Shown here one piece after another: positions 1 through 12,639 of a stretch of DNA of 64,000 bases (position 1 is the stretch's first letter; every line of letters begins with the position of its first letter). The DNA comes from Erythroxylum novogranatense (Eukaryota > Streptophyta > Magnoliopsida > Malpighiales > Erythroxylaceae), in contig CM057230.1 in the NCBI GenBank assembly GCA_029891385.1, forward strand, positions 49,703,414-49,767,413, written 5' to 3'. The notes under the pieces were generated by a model. That model ran no database searches and was not told where the DNA came from. It saw nothing but the letters and a program-made list of their open reading frames with translations. The position numbers and the translations under genes were made by a program.

Positions 1-1095
1 TCTTTAGTCCCAAACAGTTTAGGTTCTGAGTGCTGTTAGGTGAGCGATCCGTTCTAGCTATTACTGCAGGAACTTATCAGAACTAAAGCATTCAAGTATA
101 CGTCTATCAAACATAAAAATATTAGAAACCCAAAGTGGCCATCATATAATTTGAGTTCCTTACTCAAGTTACAAGGCAAGTAGCAAGCAGTTCCCAAAAA
201 TTGTATGGACCATCATGTATAGGTTTCCTCACCATAGTAAGTAGCAACACAAAAAACATTAATATCTAAAAAGTCGTAAATTGGAAGATCTCGATGGTAT
301 CATCAAAACATGAACATGACGGGAGCTCATCTCTCTAACCTGAAACACATCACGGAGCTTCTTCAAGGAACAGAGAAACGCCATGTTCCTCCACCAACAA
401 GAAGTGGGTGAAACTGCAGAGACGTTAAAGGTATCCAGACAAGTCTTAGTTCTCAAACTCTAGAAGCAGATATCCTTGAATACAAGAACTGAATCTTATC
501 TCCAACAGAGAAGAAAAAGAAAAGTAGTGGCCTAGTGGGTGGCAATTAATGATTTTAACAAAGAACAAGACATAAAACCTTAAAATCAAGAACAGTGAAA
601 AAGAGTGGAGCGTTGTCAGCTAAATTGTGACCTTAAACTGGCTGTAATAATTCTTTGCCAGGAGAATTATCTGAGGTTGTTGTCTAGAGGGGCCCAGTAA
701 CTTGGAAAAAGCATGTTCTGTCCGCTGTACTAACAGCAATCTTCTGCCAATAAGCCACCGGCGGCTTCACCATTTGTAAGTTTAGGGACAGAAATTGAAA
801 TGGGAAATTCAGTAAATTATTGTCGCCCGGCGAGAGTTAACGACCATCGCATGTATACTGTGTACACATGCAGATAGTCGTTCTCGTCCCATATATACTT
901 GTATTTTTTAAATTGGTAAAAAATTACTTGTGTCATACATAAATTGACTTCAGGTGTTAAATCTTATACTTTATTTTAATAGTTCAGGGACTTAGTCAAA
1001 CCCATTTAATATTTTATAATGAATTTAATGACCGTTTAGAAATTTAAAAGCTTCTGTTTGTATTGGTTGAACGTTTCGATTTCTAGACGGTAAAC
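1..1095. other. No gene recognised
   Basis: AT-rich plant intergenic sequence. I see no reading frame with family features, no terminal repeats and no RNA gene. The short open frames here have no splice-site support or recognisable motif. Confidence 0.5.
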
Positions 1096-1224
1096 ATGGA
1101 AATGTCATCAGACGACGAGCTGGTCTATGCGGATTCAGTCAAGGATGGCGGTCGTTTTGCGGGGTCTAGAAATATTTGTCAAAGTCTAAAGGTTCCTTTG
1201 CTTGATGTTCAAGATAACAGAAAG
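1096..1224 (+). CDS. Possible first coding exon of an unknown gene
   Basis: An ATG at 1096 opens 43 codons, beginning MEMSSDDELVYADSV, that run to AAG followed by GTTAGT, a plausible splice donor after 1224. The peptide is acidic at its start and matches no family I know. No convincing second exon was found before the LTR that begins at 1659, so if this was a gene its remainder is lost, displaced beyond the retroelement, or simply not visible. It could equally be a chance open frame. Confidence 0.25.
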
Positions 1225-4200
1225 GTTAGTCAATTAGAAGACCAATTTTTTCTTGTTACTTCTGGTTTAAGAAGTAAAGTAGTAGTATAAATATTAAGAT
1301 TTTCGTTTAAATGTAATTAACAATTTTTATCATAATTAAGTTCTTGAGATGGTGAATAAGTTATGTTTGTGATTTAGGAAATGACCAGAAATTTGTTGTT
1401 AAGCGAGGATGCATTTGATTTGCCAATTTTAAAATAAAGTTAAACACACCGAATCTAACAAGAGGGGTAAGAAATAAGAAAGCAAAATCAAATATGCATC
1501 GACTGTGCTCTGTTTACAGAAGTTACCCTTGGCGATGTCAGTCATGTATAAGATAGGGCCCATGGCCTAACATTCACGTAGTTTGATGATGATTCACCAA
1601 TTGCTAGCATTGGACATACAACTAACAGCTGCTAACTCAAGGCTAGCTTCATTTCTTCTGTTGGATCCCAAACTTTCCTTGAAAGCTAGAATTATTAAAT
1701 GAGGAATTATTGGCGATTCTTCATGTGTATAGAAAAGGAGAATTCTTGAATTTGAAATAAAGTAGAAAAGATTGATTGAATCAAAGTGAGAGGATCGGTA
1801 AATAGAGTATGAGTTGGATATTTTACTGCATATGCTTCAGTAATTTGATGATATTTTGATCTGTAGAGCTCCAAACGAATTGATTCTTGTTTCTAACTAA
1901 ACTAAAGACATGGAGCTATAAGCTATCTGAATGAATCGAATTTTAATTCAGTCCTTAAGACATTTAATTTCTGGAGTGAAGTTTGGTATAGTGTACAGTC
2001 TCGGTTTAGTAACAGTCTGAAAGTGTTTGAACCATAACTTTTGCATTAGTTATCCGAATCAGATAATTCTTAATTTGGATTAAACTAGAGAAATAGAGCT
2101 ACAAATTGTCTGATAAAATTGAGTTTTAATTAAGTATCTAAGAAAGTCAATTTTTGGGTGAAATTTAAGCATAGCATATTGTTTCAGCATAAGAACAATT
2201 TGGAAATGTTTAGCCTATAACTTTCAGATTACTGAACCAAATTGAATGATTTTGATGTCATTAGAAAATTAAGACAATGAGGAACATTTCTCTATAAGGA
2301 AGTACAAGCAAATTCCTTCAATTGCATGATTAGAAAAGGTGTTGATTTTCGGAAGGAGTTAAGCATGATTTAAATGATTTTTGAGATCTTAATAGGGTAT
2401 TTTGTGGAATTAATTAGCATGTTAATGGGAGTTAATTAGCATGTTAATTTGAATAAGATCATATGGCATAGGTTGATTGAATTATTGTATTAAGGTGATA
2501 AGTTTACATGAGGGGTAAAATTGGAAGACCACTTAAGTCATTTAAGTTGCAAGGCATATAAGTAAGGGCAAAATAGACTTTGTGCAAGCATTAGTGGTAT
2601 AAAAGGCAAGAGAAATGAGTTATCTTTCATTTAGAAGAAGCAAAAATGTGAATTAGAAAGAGAGAGAAGAGAGAAGCACGAAAAAGAGAGAAAGAGGGGA
2701 GAAAAAGAGGAAAAGCTGGAGTTCTTCATTTCTTGGTTTTCTAGAGGGATTTTGAAGTTGATGCAAGAAGGAAAAAGGAAGAAGAGGAAGAGAGCTCTCA
2801 TTCAAGCCATCAAACTCTTCATTTGGAGAAGATTCAAGGTAAGAATGGATTTTGATCTTTGGATTTTTGAGATGGTTTTGGTTTTTCTAGCTTAAGAAAT
2901 GTATGGGTCTAAGGATTCTAAGATCAATTTTGGTGATTATGTGTTATGGGTTTTTCAATTTGAACTCCTTTTGATTTGGGGATTTTTCCATGGATGAAGG
3001 AGATTAAAAGAGGCAAGAGGAATCAAGATCAAGGGGAGGCAATTTGAGTCAAGTTTTAAGCAAGGAATTAAGGTGAGTGACATTTTTATAATTGAGTTAA
3101 TAAGCTATAAATGTTCTTACAATAAATACAATTAATTGATTTTTTCAACTACTTGATAAAAGTGCATTTATTGTTCTTTGAATGCTTGCAAATTTCCACA
3201 TGCTTTTTGTAAGTGAATTTTTGAGAATGATTGCTAAATGCTTCGTAATTGTGTTACATGTTGCCTTCACATGATACGATAAAGGGTTATTATGATTGGC
3301 ATATACTTTTGGTTGTGAAATTGTGTAATGATGATAGAATTGCATATGAATGATGCATGCTTATGAAAGTCAAGTTTTTTAAAAAATATGCCATATGGGC
3401 CAAATGTTTTCAAGTTCATGAACTTCATGTTAAGTGAGTTTGTGGTAGTCCCTCAAGAACCGTCACGTGCACGTTGACTCAAGAATAGGCTTCTTCCACC
3501 TCCCCGTTAGTGGCACGGAGCCCCTTCAAGGACTCCCTCAAGTTTACGGCTACACAAGACCATTATATGGGAATGTGTAGTGCGTCATGAATATGGACCT
3601 ACCTAAACCATTATGATGTGTTTATGTGTTTTCATGCATTGATAAGTTTAATGATTGTTTGACTTGAGTGAAGTGAGAATTTGCTTGACAAGTTGACAAG
3701 TTGACAATTTCAATGAGATTTTGCTATAATCATGAAAGTTTCAAATGGTTTTTGCTTATTACAGATTATAAAACTGTTATCCACGAGCTTTCGAGCTCAC
3801 CTCCTCTCTTTCCCCATCTTCAGGTGAAGAATAAGATATCAAGTAAAAGTGAATCAAGGGCTAAATCCGAATTTGCATGTTTTGTTTTGCTTTGGAGAGA
3901 TTTTTGTAAACAAAGATGTAATTACATTTTGAGCAATTATTATTCAAGTATCTTGTGTACTTTAGAGATTCTGGAACATTAATGTATTGTGGCTTCAAAT
4001 ACCGTTGAAGTTTTGTAAACTCTTATTTGTTGTTAATGAATTATGATTGGTGTATGGATAAGGATGATTAATGTAGAGCATGAATTGTATATATATAAAT
4101 GTAGAGCATGAATGGTATATATATATATATACACTTCAATGAGATGTTATGAATATAGAGATGATGAATATGAGAAGTCAAATGAATTGAGATTGAGGGT

Positions 4201-4720
4201 TTGATGAATTCCAACTGGTAATTAAATTGTTATGAATGATGTGCAATTAAGGGAGTGAAGATGGGATAAATTTCAAGTTTTCATGAGGGTAATTGTGTGT
4301 TCTGAGTTCAGAAAAAATTCTGTATTAATCTATGATGATTTTGACCAAGATGACTTAGTAAGAGCTATAGATAATCCTCTTAGCTTTTCGTCTCTATATA
4401 GTATGCAAATTTAGGATATCAGAGTGAAAAGATATAAGCATTATAAGTGAAGATGCTGCATAAGAAGTTTAAACATGACAATCATGGTGAATGATGAGAG
4501 TTTGAGTTTGTGATGATTTATTTGAGTTAAATTTTGGGAGTTTGATGCACCCAAAGTGGTAAATGAATGTTTTAGGAGTGTGATTGCATTGGAAGAAGTG
4601 AATTAGTGAAGATTATAAGTGTATATGATGTTAGATTGGATGTAGGAAGCATTGGAGAGGGTTTGGAGGGATTTTGGGAACCCCCATTACGGGTCAAAAA
4701 GGACCCCAAGCATCGCCCAT

Positions 4721-4807
4721 GTCCGTTTAACAGACTTTCTCGGGTGAGAAAGTACATTTTGGCCCGACAATGTCCGTTAAAAGAACATGCATGTTCGTTA
4801 AACGGAT
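4721..4807 (+). repeat. Degenerate GTCCGTTWAACGGAC motif copies inside the LTR
   Basis: Three decayed copies lie at 4721-4735, 4772-4786 and 4793-4807. The same motif is far better preserved in the second LTR copy (48741-48898). Each unit is a near-perfect 15-base palindrome in its intact form. Confidence 0.7.
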
Positions 4808-5476
4808 ATTCACGGGATAATTTTATGAAATCACGATTTTTGACCATTTTAGAGGCAGAATCTAACTTTGTAGTCTTCATAAAAGTTTTAGATCTCGAAG
4901 TATTCTTTCCAATGGTCTAAGAACCAAACTAATATGATATTTGTGGTGAAAGTTATGACAATCGCGCCAAGACATGTTACTGCATGATTGAGGTTATGAA
5001 CATGTTAGATTCTTTCGATCATAACTCCCTCATCCGACCTCCGAATGAAGTGATTCTTAAAGAGATGAATTCCTAAGACATTTATTTATCTCTCCATGAA
5101 ATTTGGTAGCTTTTGGTTTTGAAATGAAAAAGTTTGATTGTAAGAAAGTGAGAGGTCAGTTTAGAGAGCATGATTGAGGTAAAAACACACTTTGAAATTT
5201 TAAGCATATCTTGAGATATATAGCTCCGATTGAGGTGATTCTTGCTTCAAACCAAATAGAGGCTTAGAGATATTATTTCTTTGAAGAAGCCAAATTGAAA
5301 TTCTTGTTTGAAGATTTCCAAATTATGTTCACAAATAGGAGAAATGAGTTTGAGCATGGTGACTAATTTTATGTGGGAACGCCATTGAACAAATTGTGAG
5401 GAAAATTATTAGAATTTTATAAGAATGAAGATGAACCGATGATGGTCAAGGTTTAAGACATCCGAAGTTGAGCTCC

Positions 5477-5567
5477 GCAAGTGAGGTCCAATAGATGTGG
5501 TATCAGAGCAAGCTCAAGTTTCATGATTTTGCAAGAGTTGGATTCCAAAAGCAAGCGGGGTCCAACA
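5477..5567 (+). other. Primer-binding-site-like 12-mer between two LTR-end-like 17-mers
   Basis: TGGTATCAGAGC at 5498-5509 is the classic plant primer-binding site matching the initiator methionine tRNA 3' end. It is preceded by GCAAGTGAGGTCCAATA (5477-5493) and followed by GCAAGCGGGGTCCAACA (5551-5567), two near-identical LTR-end sequences 74 bp apart. This is the order LTR end, primer site, LTR end. It suggests that this copy is not a simple solo LTR but retains a scrap of internal sequence. The second copy lacks the 12-mer. Confidence 0.6.
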
Positions 5568-6599
5568 CCTTCTTTCATTAAACAAGTTTCCAAGTAGTAA
5601 CAATTTCAGTACTATTTGTAGTTTGAAGATGATTCACCAATTGCTAGTCTCTTATACAAGAGGTTAGTTCTAGAGTTATATGGTTCTTAGTTTACTTTCC
5701 TTTCTTTTGAATATCCTAAAGTTTCTTTCCTTCCAAATGGAGTACATAATACTTCCACATGTAATGAGGCAGATGTTTTTATCTGCATCCGATAGTCTTT
5801 CTTTGGTTTGTCAAATATGTCAGTCCAAATGAGGCTAGTTTCAAGGAACCCACACAACTTTATATTCCATATGTACATAGAGAAATCACAAGTAAAGAAA
5901 AGGTACTACAAGGATTGCTGGTCTTGTTTTCAAAGGCAAAACAACTACGAAGAATTTAGAAAACTTAACTTATCCAAAATTATTAATTTATGCTTATAGC
6001 CAAGCCAAATAAGGAAGGATACTTAAGGAAAAATCTTTTTACACCAAATAATTTTATATAGAGAGTCTGGACAGTGAACCTTGACCACCAATTATATAAA
6101 TTTGGAATGATGTTTCAAACAATAAGGAATTGACAGCCTATTCATTCTTATTTATTAGCTCCTTATAATTGGATGTAAGCTAGTCCTGTAAAGGGACCTC
6201 ACTTACTCCAATTATCAAAACCACAAGGAAACCTGTTTTTTATTTCCTATTCAGCAAGCAATTTTATGGTTAAGTAATTCTCTTATCTTGAGCAATTGAG
6301 TTATAAATCAAGAATGAGTGACTTTCCTTATGCTTTTTTTCTTTTAGAAAATAGGTATCTATCTATTAAACACAAAGAGCCTCTTTGTTAGTCAAAATTC
6401 TCCAATTTCTACTTTTTATAAGGGTTTTATTAGATAAGTAGACTAGAATGACGCCTTAGCGTCCAACTTTACTTGGCATGCATACTTCAAAATATTTCAG
6501 CCTAGCATAGTACCTATTGTTTAGCTCCCTAAACCAAATAATTATCCTCACATCTTTTTCATGGTCTTTATTACACCTCTAAAGAGGAAAGTGTGTGAG
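5568..6599. other. Intergenic, no gene recognised
   Basis: AT-rich. A 30-bp sequence at 5618-5647 repeats 1578-1607 with one mismatch. Some of the right part may be the 3' tail of the LINE relic, but I see no protein motif in it. Confidence 0.4.
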
Positions 6600-9500
6600 G
6601 ACCAATAGCGGAAGGAATTAAGAATGGAATTGATCAGTTGTACCATTACTACAAATGATAAGGATTTATTGCACAACTTTTAAGTCTCTCCTAATTCTTA
6701 TCTAATAGAGATTAGCAGACCCTAAAGCTTAGTTTTCCAATAGTAATTAGAAGTCTTAGATATGTGAATGGAGGATCCCTAAGTTGCCAGTTAGAGATTG
6801 ATGATAACCAGGGAACTTTGTCTTTTACACCTATAAAAATTATCATGTAAAACTTGACACCGTTAATAGATAATCTTAATGGAAGTTTGAATGTGTTTAA
6901 GGTAGACATAAGTAAGCATATTGATTTGTCCTTGGTCTTTGAAAGTAGTAGTAAGTCATTTGCAAATACAAGGCTAAACAAGTTGGTAGTTTCTCCCTCT
7001 TTTAAACAAGTTGGTAGTTTCTCCAATAGCTAGGATTCCATATGAAATGATGGACGTTCATTGGTTGATCCAGTTAACGAAATTTTTTAGAAGGCCAAAT
7101 GCCTTTAGTAAGTGCAAGATGTAAACTAATGGCTTAAATCAAAGGCTTTGGGAAAATCCCCTTTGATTGCTCAATTCTTGTCAAAAATTTTCCTTATAGT
7201 CCATTTAAGCAAAGCTTAAGCTAGTAGTTCATTATCATTAATCGATCTTCCAGATGTGAAAGTTCTTTAGGAAAATTGATAACGGGTTTAATAACTAATT
7301 TTAACTTAAATGTATTAGCTTAGAAATTATCTTGTAAAATGTATTGTAATGAGATAAAGGTATAAAGTCTTTAGGGGAACTTGAATTACGCATTTTAGGA
7401 AAACGGAAAATCAAAGTTTTACAAGATAATTTCATTATCTTAACATCTTCCCATTCACAAAAAAATCCTAAATTGCATTAGTAACAACATCTTTGATGCG
7501 AGGTTAGGCTTTTTTAATGAAAAGGGCATTTAATGCATCTAGCTTTTAGAAATTACATAAATTATGTTCAAACACAATTCTTTCAACATCCATAGGATTG
7601 AATGGTTGAATGAGAAAGTCTGCTTCCGTTTTAGATATTTGATTAACTATAAGAGATTTAATCAAGCTAACTAAAGAGTTTCTAAAGGCATGAGTACCTA
7701 ATGTGTTAAGAAGTACTCATAAGATTCTTACTTAATTCATCTTGATATTGAGCTAAACTTAACTCCTCTTTAATAAGAGAAGATATTTTGTTGATATTCC
7801 TTCTCATAAAGATGGATTTGCATAATAAGGAAGCATTTTTTTCTCCTTGATTATCTATTGGAACTTAGATTTCTACCTAAGTAGTGAATTCTGAATCTTC
7901 AAGACTTTAGAGTATTTCAATAATTCTCCTTCCTCTTCTAGTTGTTTGAGAGTATAACCACAATTATGGAAAAAGCTCTTCATGCATAAATTTTAATTTA
8001 AGATCATCTAAGGAAAATAAAAGTTAAACATTAAAAATATTGGTATGGTTTAGCTTTTTCAATTACTATTTCACCATATATAGCTTCCTTATATAGAATA
8101 AAGCTTTATTGCCTTAAAATTTTGAAGTAAGCCTTTTGATTATAGCTTCCTCAAACCATAAACATATATTTATTAATTTTCAAAGCGAAAGGGGAATAAA
8201 ATTTTGAAGTAAGCCTTTTGATTATAGCTTCCTTAAACCCATAAACATATATTTATTAATTTTCAAAGCAAAAGGGGAATTTTCTTAGATGTTTTATAGC
8301 AAGACTCTAGATAAGAATAGGATAATAGTCTAAGAATAATGGAATGGTAAAAAAGGATATGCTCTCTAGGAATTTTACTAAAGCTCTATTTAGTTTTTTT
8401 TCCTTATATGTCAATCACCACTTTGTTTATTGCTCCATATATAGAAATATCCTTTAAAGTTTAAGTCTACAATGTCAATTTCTTTCAAATATTGCCTAAG
8501 TCATTACTAAAATTACTCAAGCATATATTTCCTTTTGTCTCTAAGTTATACAATATGCTATTGGAATCTCCTAGGATTATCTATTCAAATTCAATAGAGG
8601 AATGAAAGCTTTTTAGTTTATCCAAAGAAAATTACTTTGAAAAATATAATTAGATCCATAGAAAAATGTGATCAAGAAATTAGTCTTTTCATGAATCAAT
8701 GCAGTTGAGAAATGCATAACCTAATCAGTGGCTATCACTAGGGAAACTTAGACTTTATTGCAGTTAAAGGTAATGGTTATCTGTCCATTATGGTGGATTT
8801 GGTGATTAGTAACTTCTTGCACTTATCTTCCTTTATTTTTGTTTCTAAGAGATCTATTAGCATAGTGTTATTTCCTTTGGTGATCTTAATCATTTGTTGT
8901 TTCCTAGGGCATTTAATTCCCTTTACATTCTATGAGAGGATGGACACTAAGAATGGATTAGGTTTTTAGATATTTTTGTTTAATTCTTCCTTCTTAAACT
9001 TATTTTTGTGTCCTAACTGAACTCCCTAAAATTTGGAGAGTTTTTCACTTATTCTTCTAGGATTATGCCTTATGTATTCTAAGGAAAGAGCCTCTTGAAG
9101 GGTTCTAAATTCTAGCATCAGCTAAACTTGAGATCTCTATTACCTTCGTCTCTTAATTTCTTAATTGTTTATGATTGGTAGGATTTTTGTTTACTTTCTT
9201 CTACTTCTCAAATTATTGGTTAAAGGTAAGTAAGTGTGTTGGTAGCCATCACTTCTCACTGACATTTATATAAAATCCACTATATCCAACCCTTTTATAT
9301 TATTATTAGTCTCCAGAGAGTTTGCAGCTATTGTAGTAGCTGAGTTGGAGTTTGCTTTTGCTTCTATTTCTAAGTTATTCAATTGATTTCCATAATCAAG
9401 AATTGCCTTACCTTCCTCTACTTCTCTAATAGTAGAAGATTAGGCAATCATTTCCTATTCCTTAATTATTTATCTTAATTTCTCATTGTCGTCCCAGTAT

Positions 9501-10560
9501 GTCATTATAGTCTCTCCTATTGAATATCTAGCCAATTGACCTTTATGCATTTCCTTGCTCAACTAAAGATGGTCTCCATTTGCATAAGACCTTCACTGAG
9601 TCTTCATAAAGGTTGTCAGTAGAACCAATCCTTAGTAGAGGGATATCCTCTAATAGCTTCTTTCTCATTTCCACTACAACCTAAATCAACATATATCATA
9701 TTCTTCTTAAGGAAGCATTACGCTCATCTATTAGTTTGGTGTACCTATGTAGCTTTCCAAATGACTAAGGCCATTAATGGACAAATATTCTAATAAAATG
9801 CCATGGATATTAATCCATAAAGGAACCTAGTTTTGGTTTATTGCCTCTAACTACACTCCAGACTATTATAATTGAAGGAATAAGTTTCCATTGTTGTGGC
9901 GCCAATGTCTTACTTCAGATTTTTGTGCCTCAGTAAAAGATTAAAATTTAAATAGAAAAGGATAATCTTCACTAAGCAAGACTTCCTTTAATCCCAATTA
10001 TTTCCAAAGGTACCTAGTTCAAGAGTTAATAAATGGAAAGGTAGGGCTTTTCCTTAAAAAAATCATATAAGGGTTGCACTACATTTGTTAGCTCCATCTT
10101 TAAGAACTTTCAGAGGTAGAGCCAAAATCTTACTTTCTTCTAAGATAGATGGTGGGCATAGTTAAGCTTAGCTAGAGAAGATTCGTCCATCATATGCTTC
10201 CAGCTTTGCCTGGTATTCCTAACCTAAAAGGTGTCTAGATTACTAAGGGTAGAATTCTCAGGGAAACAATAGGGGCAGTCGATATAACATCAAGCTTAGC
10301 GTTTTATCCTAGAGCAAGCTCAAAGTCTTTATAGCTAAGATATTTAAGAAGTTTAGATGAATTTAATAAGCTAGTTGGAAGGTTAGGTGCAATAAGGGAG
10401 TTGCAGATTTTCCTAGAGGAGGAAGTAGATCTTATTTCTAAAGAAGGAATTTTTTACTTTTCTAGGCAAAAGAGAGATTCTCCTTATTGAGTGCAGAGAA
10501 ATATTATTGAAAATTGTTATAAATCTTAAAATTTTAAAATAAAAGGAGAAAATTTTAAGA
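6600..10560 (-). pseudogene. LINE (L1-type non-LTR retrotransposon) relic
   Basis: Read on the minus strand, decayed pieces occur in the order expected for a plant L1 element. An ORF1-like segment (about 9900-9700) resembles the DUF4283 gag region, with VPLWINIHG and SHLESYIGTP. An endonuclease-like segment (about 8960-8800) reads WNVKGIKCPRKQ and LLETKIKEDK, matching the usual W-N-x-R-G and ETK motifs. A reverse-transcriptase segment (about 7290-6712) reads GRSINDNELLA, KAFDL and FANDLLLLSK. Stops and frameshifts interrupt all of them, so no protein can be made. ANDL stands where active copies have ADD(L), so the catalytic Asp pair is lost. The exact ends are uncertain; no target duplication was identified. 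Confidence 0.75.
8116..8280. repeat. Tandem duplication of an 82-bp unit within the LINE relic
   Basis: Unit 1 (8116-8197) and unit 2 (8198-8280) are nearly identical, both running from AAAATTTTGAAGTAAGCC to AAAGGGGAAT. The second has one inserted C and a couple of substitutions. It is a local duplication that arose after the element decayed. Confidence 0.9.
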
Positions 10561-10831
10561 GAAAACTAAGGTATAGGCCTAAAGGGACGAAGGGGAAGAT
10601 GGGGAGGAGAAAAAACATAAGAAGAAAAGGAAAACAAAGGATGGGAAAAGGAGAGGAGGACTCAAATATGAAGAATGCAAGAGTAAAGATAACTTTAAGA
10701 GATTACGGAGGCAATGAGACTATACGGAGTGTTTAGATACACTAGTAATTAAACTCATTTAAAATAGTAGACATTGTAACACCTTTTCATAGGCATGACT
10801 GACTAGGAAGATGTGATGTAGGTAAAATTGG
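10561..10831. other. Purine-rich intergenic stretch
   Basis: Runs of A and G (for example around 10590-10660) may be the 5' region of the minus-strand LINE, where it would read as pyrimidine-rich. No gene is visible. Confidence 0.35.
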
Positions 10832-10832
10832 A

Positions 10833-10913
<81 letters not shown>
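10832..10913. repeat. TAA/AAT trinucleotide microsatellite
   Basis: About 27 uninterrupted copies of the AAT/TAA unit. A perfect tract this long is expected to be length-polymorphic. Translation gives poly-Tyr, which is an artefact. Confidence 0.97.
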
Positions 10914-10914
<1 letters not shown>

Positions 10915-11409
10915 GCACCAAAATGTATTGTATAAATGTTCTAAATACAATTCCTATTGCACTGACTATTAAAAAAAGGGTTAAGAATAGAGCTAGTAGT
11001 CAGTTATGAGTTGTGATATAACTGAAAAATTGAGGGCATTCACGATAAAATATTTTTCTTCACGTCAAAAGGCTATAATAACACTCCAACCATGCTTGAT
11101 AATGTGGTGTTGATAATAAGATTGAACCTGTTGATCCTCTTGTTGAATGTTAAAATAAATCTCATGAATGGATATTCAGTGCTAGTCTACCTCTTTAATT
11201 GTTATAAAAGAATGAATGCATGCTTAAAAGTTTCATATATGTATGAATAGGTGTCAATATCTTTAAATCAAAGAATTTGAACATGAATGGAATAAGTTAG
11301 TGTGTTGGAACCTTTTAAGTTATTGGTGTTTATGGCTAAGTTAATTTCGTAAGATTTGATTTCATTGGACTATTATTGTTTTAATGCATGATTTTGTATT
11401 TTGTTTATT

Positions 11410-12505
11410 CTATTGTTTTAATTTTGCTTAGGGACAAGCAATTTTATTATTATTATTGTTTAAGGCAAAATTTTGATCTTAATTATATATTTCAAGGATG
11501 ATTTGATGTGTTTGGTGATGAATGGAGATAGGAAAAAGAGAAGAAAAGATGAAGAAAAAAATGGAGAATCAAGTATGGCATAATAGTGCAAAAAGGAAGC
11601 AACAAGTTGGAAGCCTTTGGCACGATCGTGCATAGAGGTTGCACGATCAGGTTAGAAAGTTTAGGCAGTCCTATAAATGATTGTGCAAGAAATTTTAGGC
11701 AATCCCATACAAGATTGTGCATGATCTAGGATGCAATTTTTTTTTTTCATAATTTGAACACTTCGAGGTACACGATCATGCCAGAAAGTTTAGGCAGGCT
11801 TATAAATGATTGTGCTAGAAAGTTTAGGCAGGCTCATGCCTGATCATGTATGATCTATGATGTAAAATTATTTATTTTAATGCTTCAAGGCTTTTTTTTG
11901 GAAGATATGCAAATGGAAGAATCTTATACAAAACCATAAAAGACTTGTGTTAATAAAGAAGCTTAAAACACTACTTGATGGTAGCATAATCATAATTAAA
12001 GAGGAGATCACAGCAGTAATTCTCAAGAATAAGGCTACAGATTTTCTAGTTTAAGGCTAAGAAGAGAAGTCTTCCAGATTCAATTTTCTACTCTTTTTTA
12101 TTTCTTGTTGTTGTTAGGTGTTAATGATAATTAGATTTAGATATTTAGTTATATTTATGGATTGTTAAATTCCTTTTTAGAAATTACCTTTGAATTATTT
12201 GTTGAACTTAGATGTTTAAGCGTGTTTTTTAGTGTTTCTTGGATGATTATCATATGTATAAGCTTAGAATTGTGTTATTGTTAATGTTTGTTTGTATTTA
12301 TTCTAAGTGTTTGTTTGGTTTAAAGCAAGAATTTGATCTTAATTTTATGTTTCAAGAGGTGTTTGATGTGTTTGTGAGTATTTGGAACCATGAATTGAAG
12401 AATGAAGATGTTGGAAGTTTGAAGGATGTCATGATCGTGACATTAAGCATGATCGTGATAGAGAATCATGTTAAGCACGATCGTGACTCCAGGTCACAAT
12501 TGTGA
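11410..12505. repeat. Pair of diverged repeats with CACGATCGTG motifs
   Basis: The segment around 11455-11515 (TTTGATCTTAAT, TTTCAAG, TTTGATGTGTTTG) recurs around 12315-12375, about 860 bp downstream. Both are followed by clusters of CACGATCGTG and variants (exact at 11621-11630 and 12476-12485; variants such as GATTGTGCA and GATCATG near 11640-11860 and ATGATCGTGA near 12430-12460). GCTTAGGGACAAGCA near 11430 is the kind of sequence often seen at plant gypsy LTR edges, so these may be two eroded LTR fragments. No coding capacity was recognised. Confidence 0.45.
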
Positions 12506-12639
12506 TAGAGGTTTTTCCATACACAAGATTTTTCTAGATATCTATTGGGGATTGTTCTTGAATTATTTTGTGAACCTGATGTTTTTGATGAATTCAATAC
12601 ATTGATGAATGTTTTTGATAATTATTATGCATATGCTTG

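Larger units (their letters stand above)
1659..5567 (+). mobile_element. Solo-like long LTR of a Ty3/gypsy-type retroelement, copy 1
   Basis: The element starts TGTTGGATCC and ends GGGGTCCAACA, the inverted termini expected of an LTR. Flanking bases TCTTC (1654-1658) and CCTTC (5568-5572) are a 4-of-5 match to a 5-bp target duplication. Much of it is homologous to the element at 48031-62914: 2280 onward matches 49732 onward, the CACGAGCTT..GAGCTCACC region near 3782 matches 61766, and the GTCCGTT motif region near 4720 matches 48741. Segment order differs between copies, so the family carries internal repeats. There is no polyprotein. The call as an LTR rests on the termini, target duplication and length (3.9 kb); the superfamily is inferred from general resemblance to long plant gypsy LTRs. 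Confidence 0.65.

Noticed and set aside
259..456. 65-codon minus-strand open frame
   Set aside because: No family resemblance, splice signals or context; length is expected by chance.
1659..5567. Helitron interpretation because of a terminal hairpin
   Set aside because: The ends are TGTTGG...CCAACA with a 5-bp target duplication in the second copy; Helitrons make none and end CTRR.
10759..10950. Open frame encoding a long poly-Tyr run
   Set aside because: It is a translation of the TAA microsatellite.
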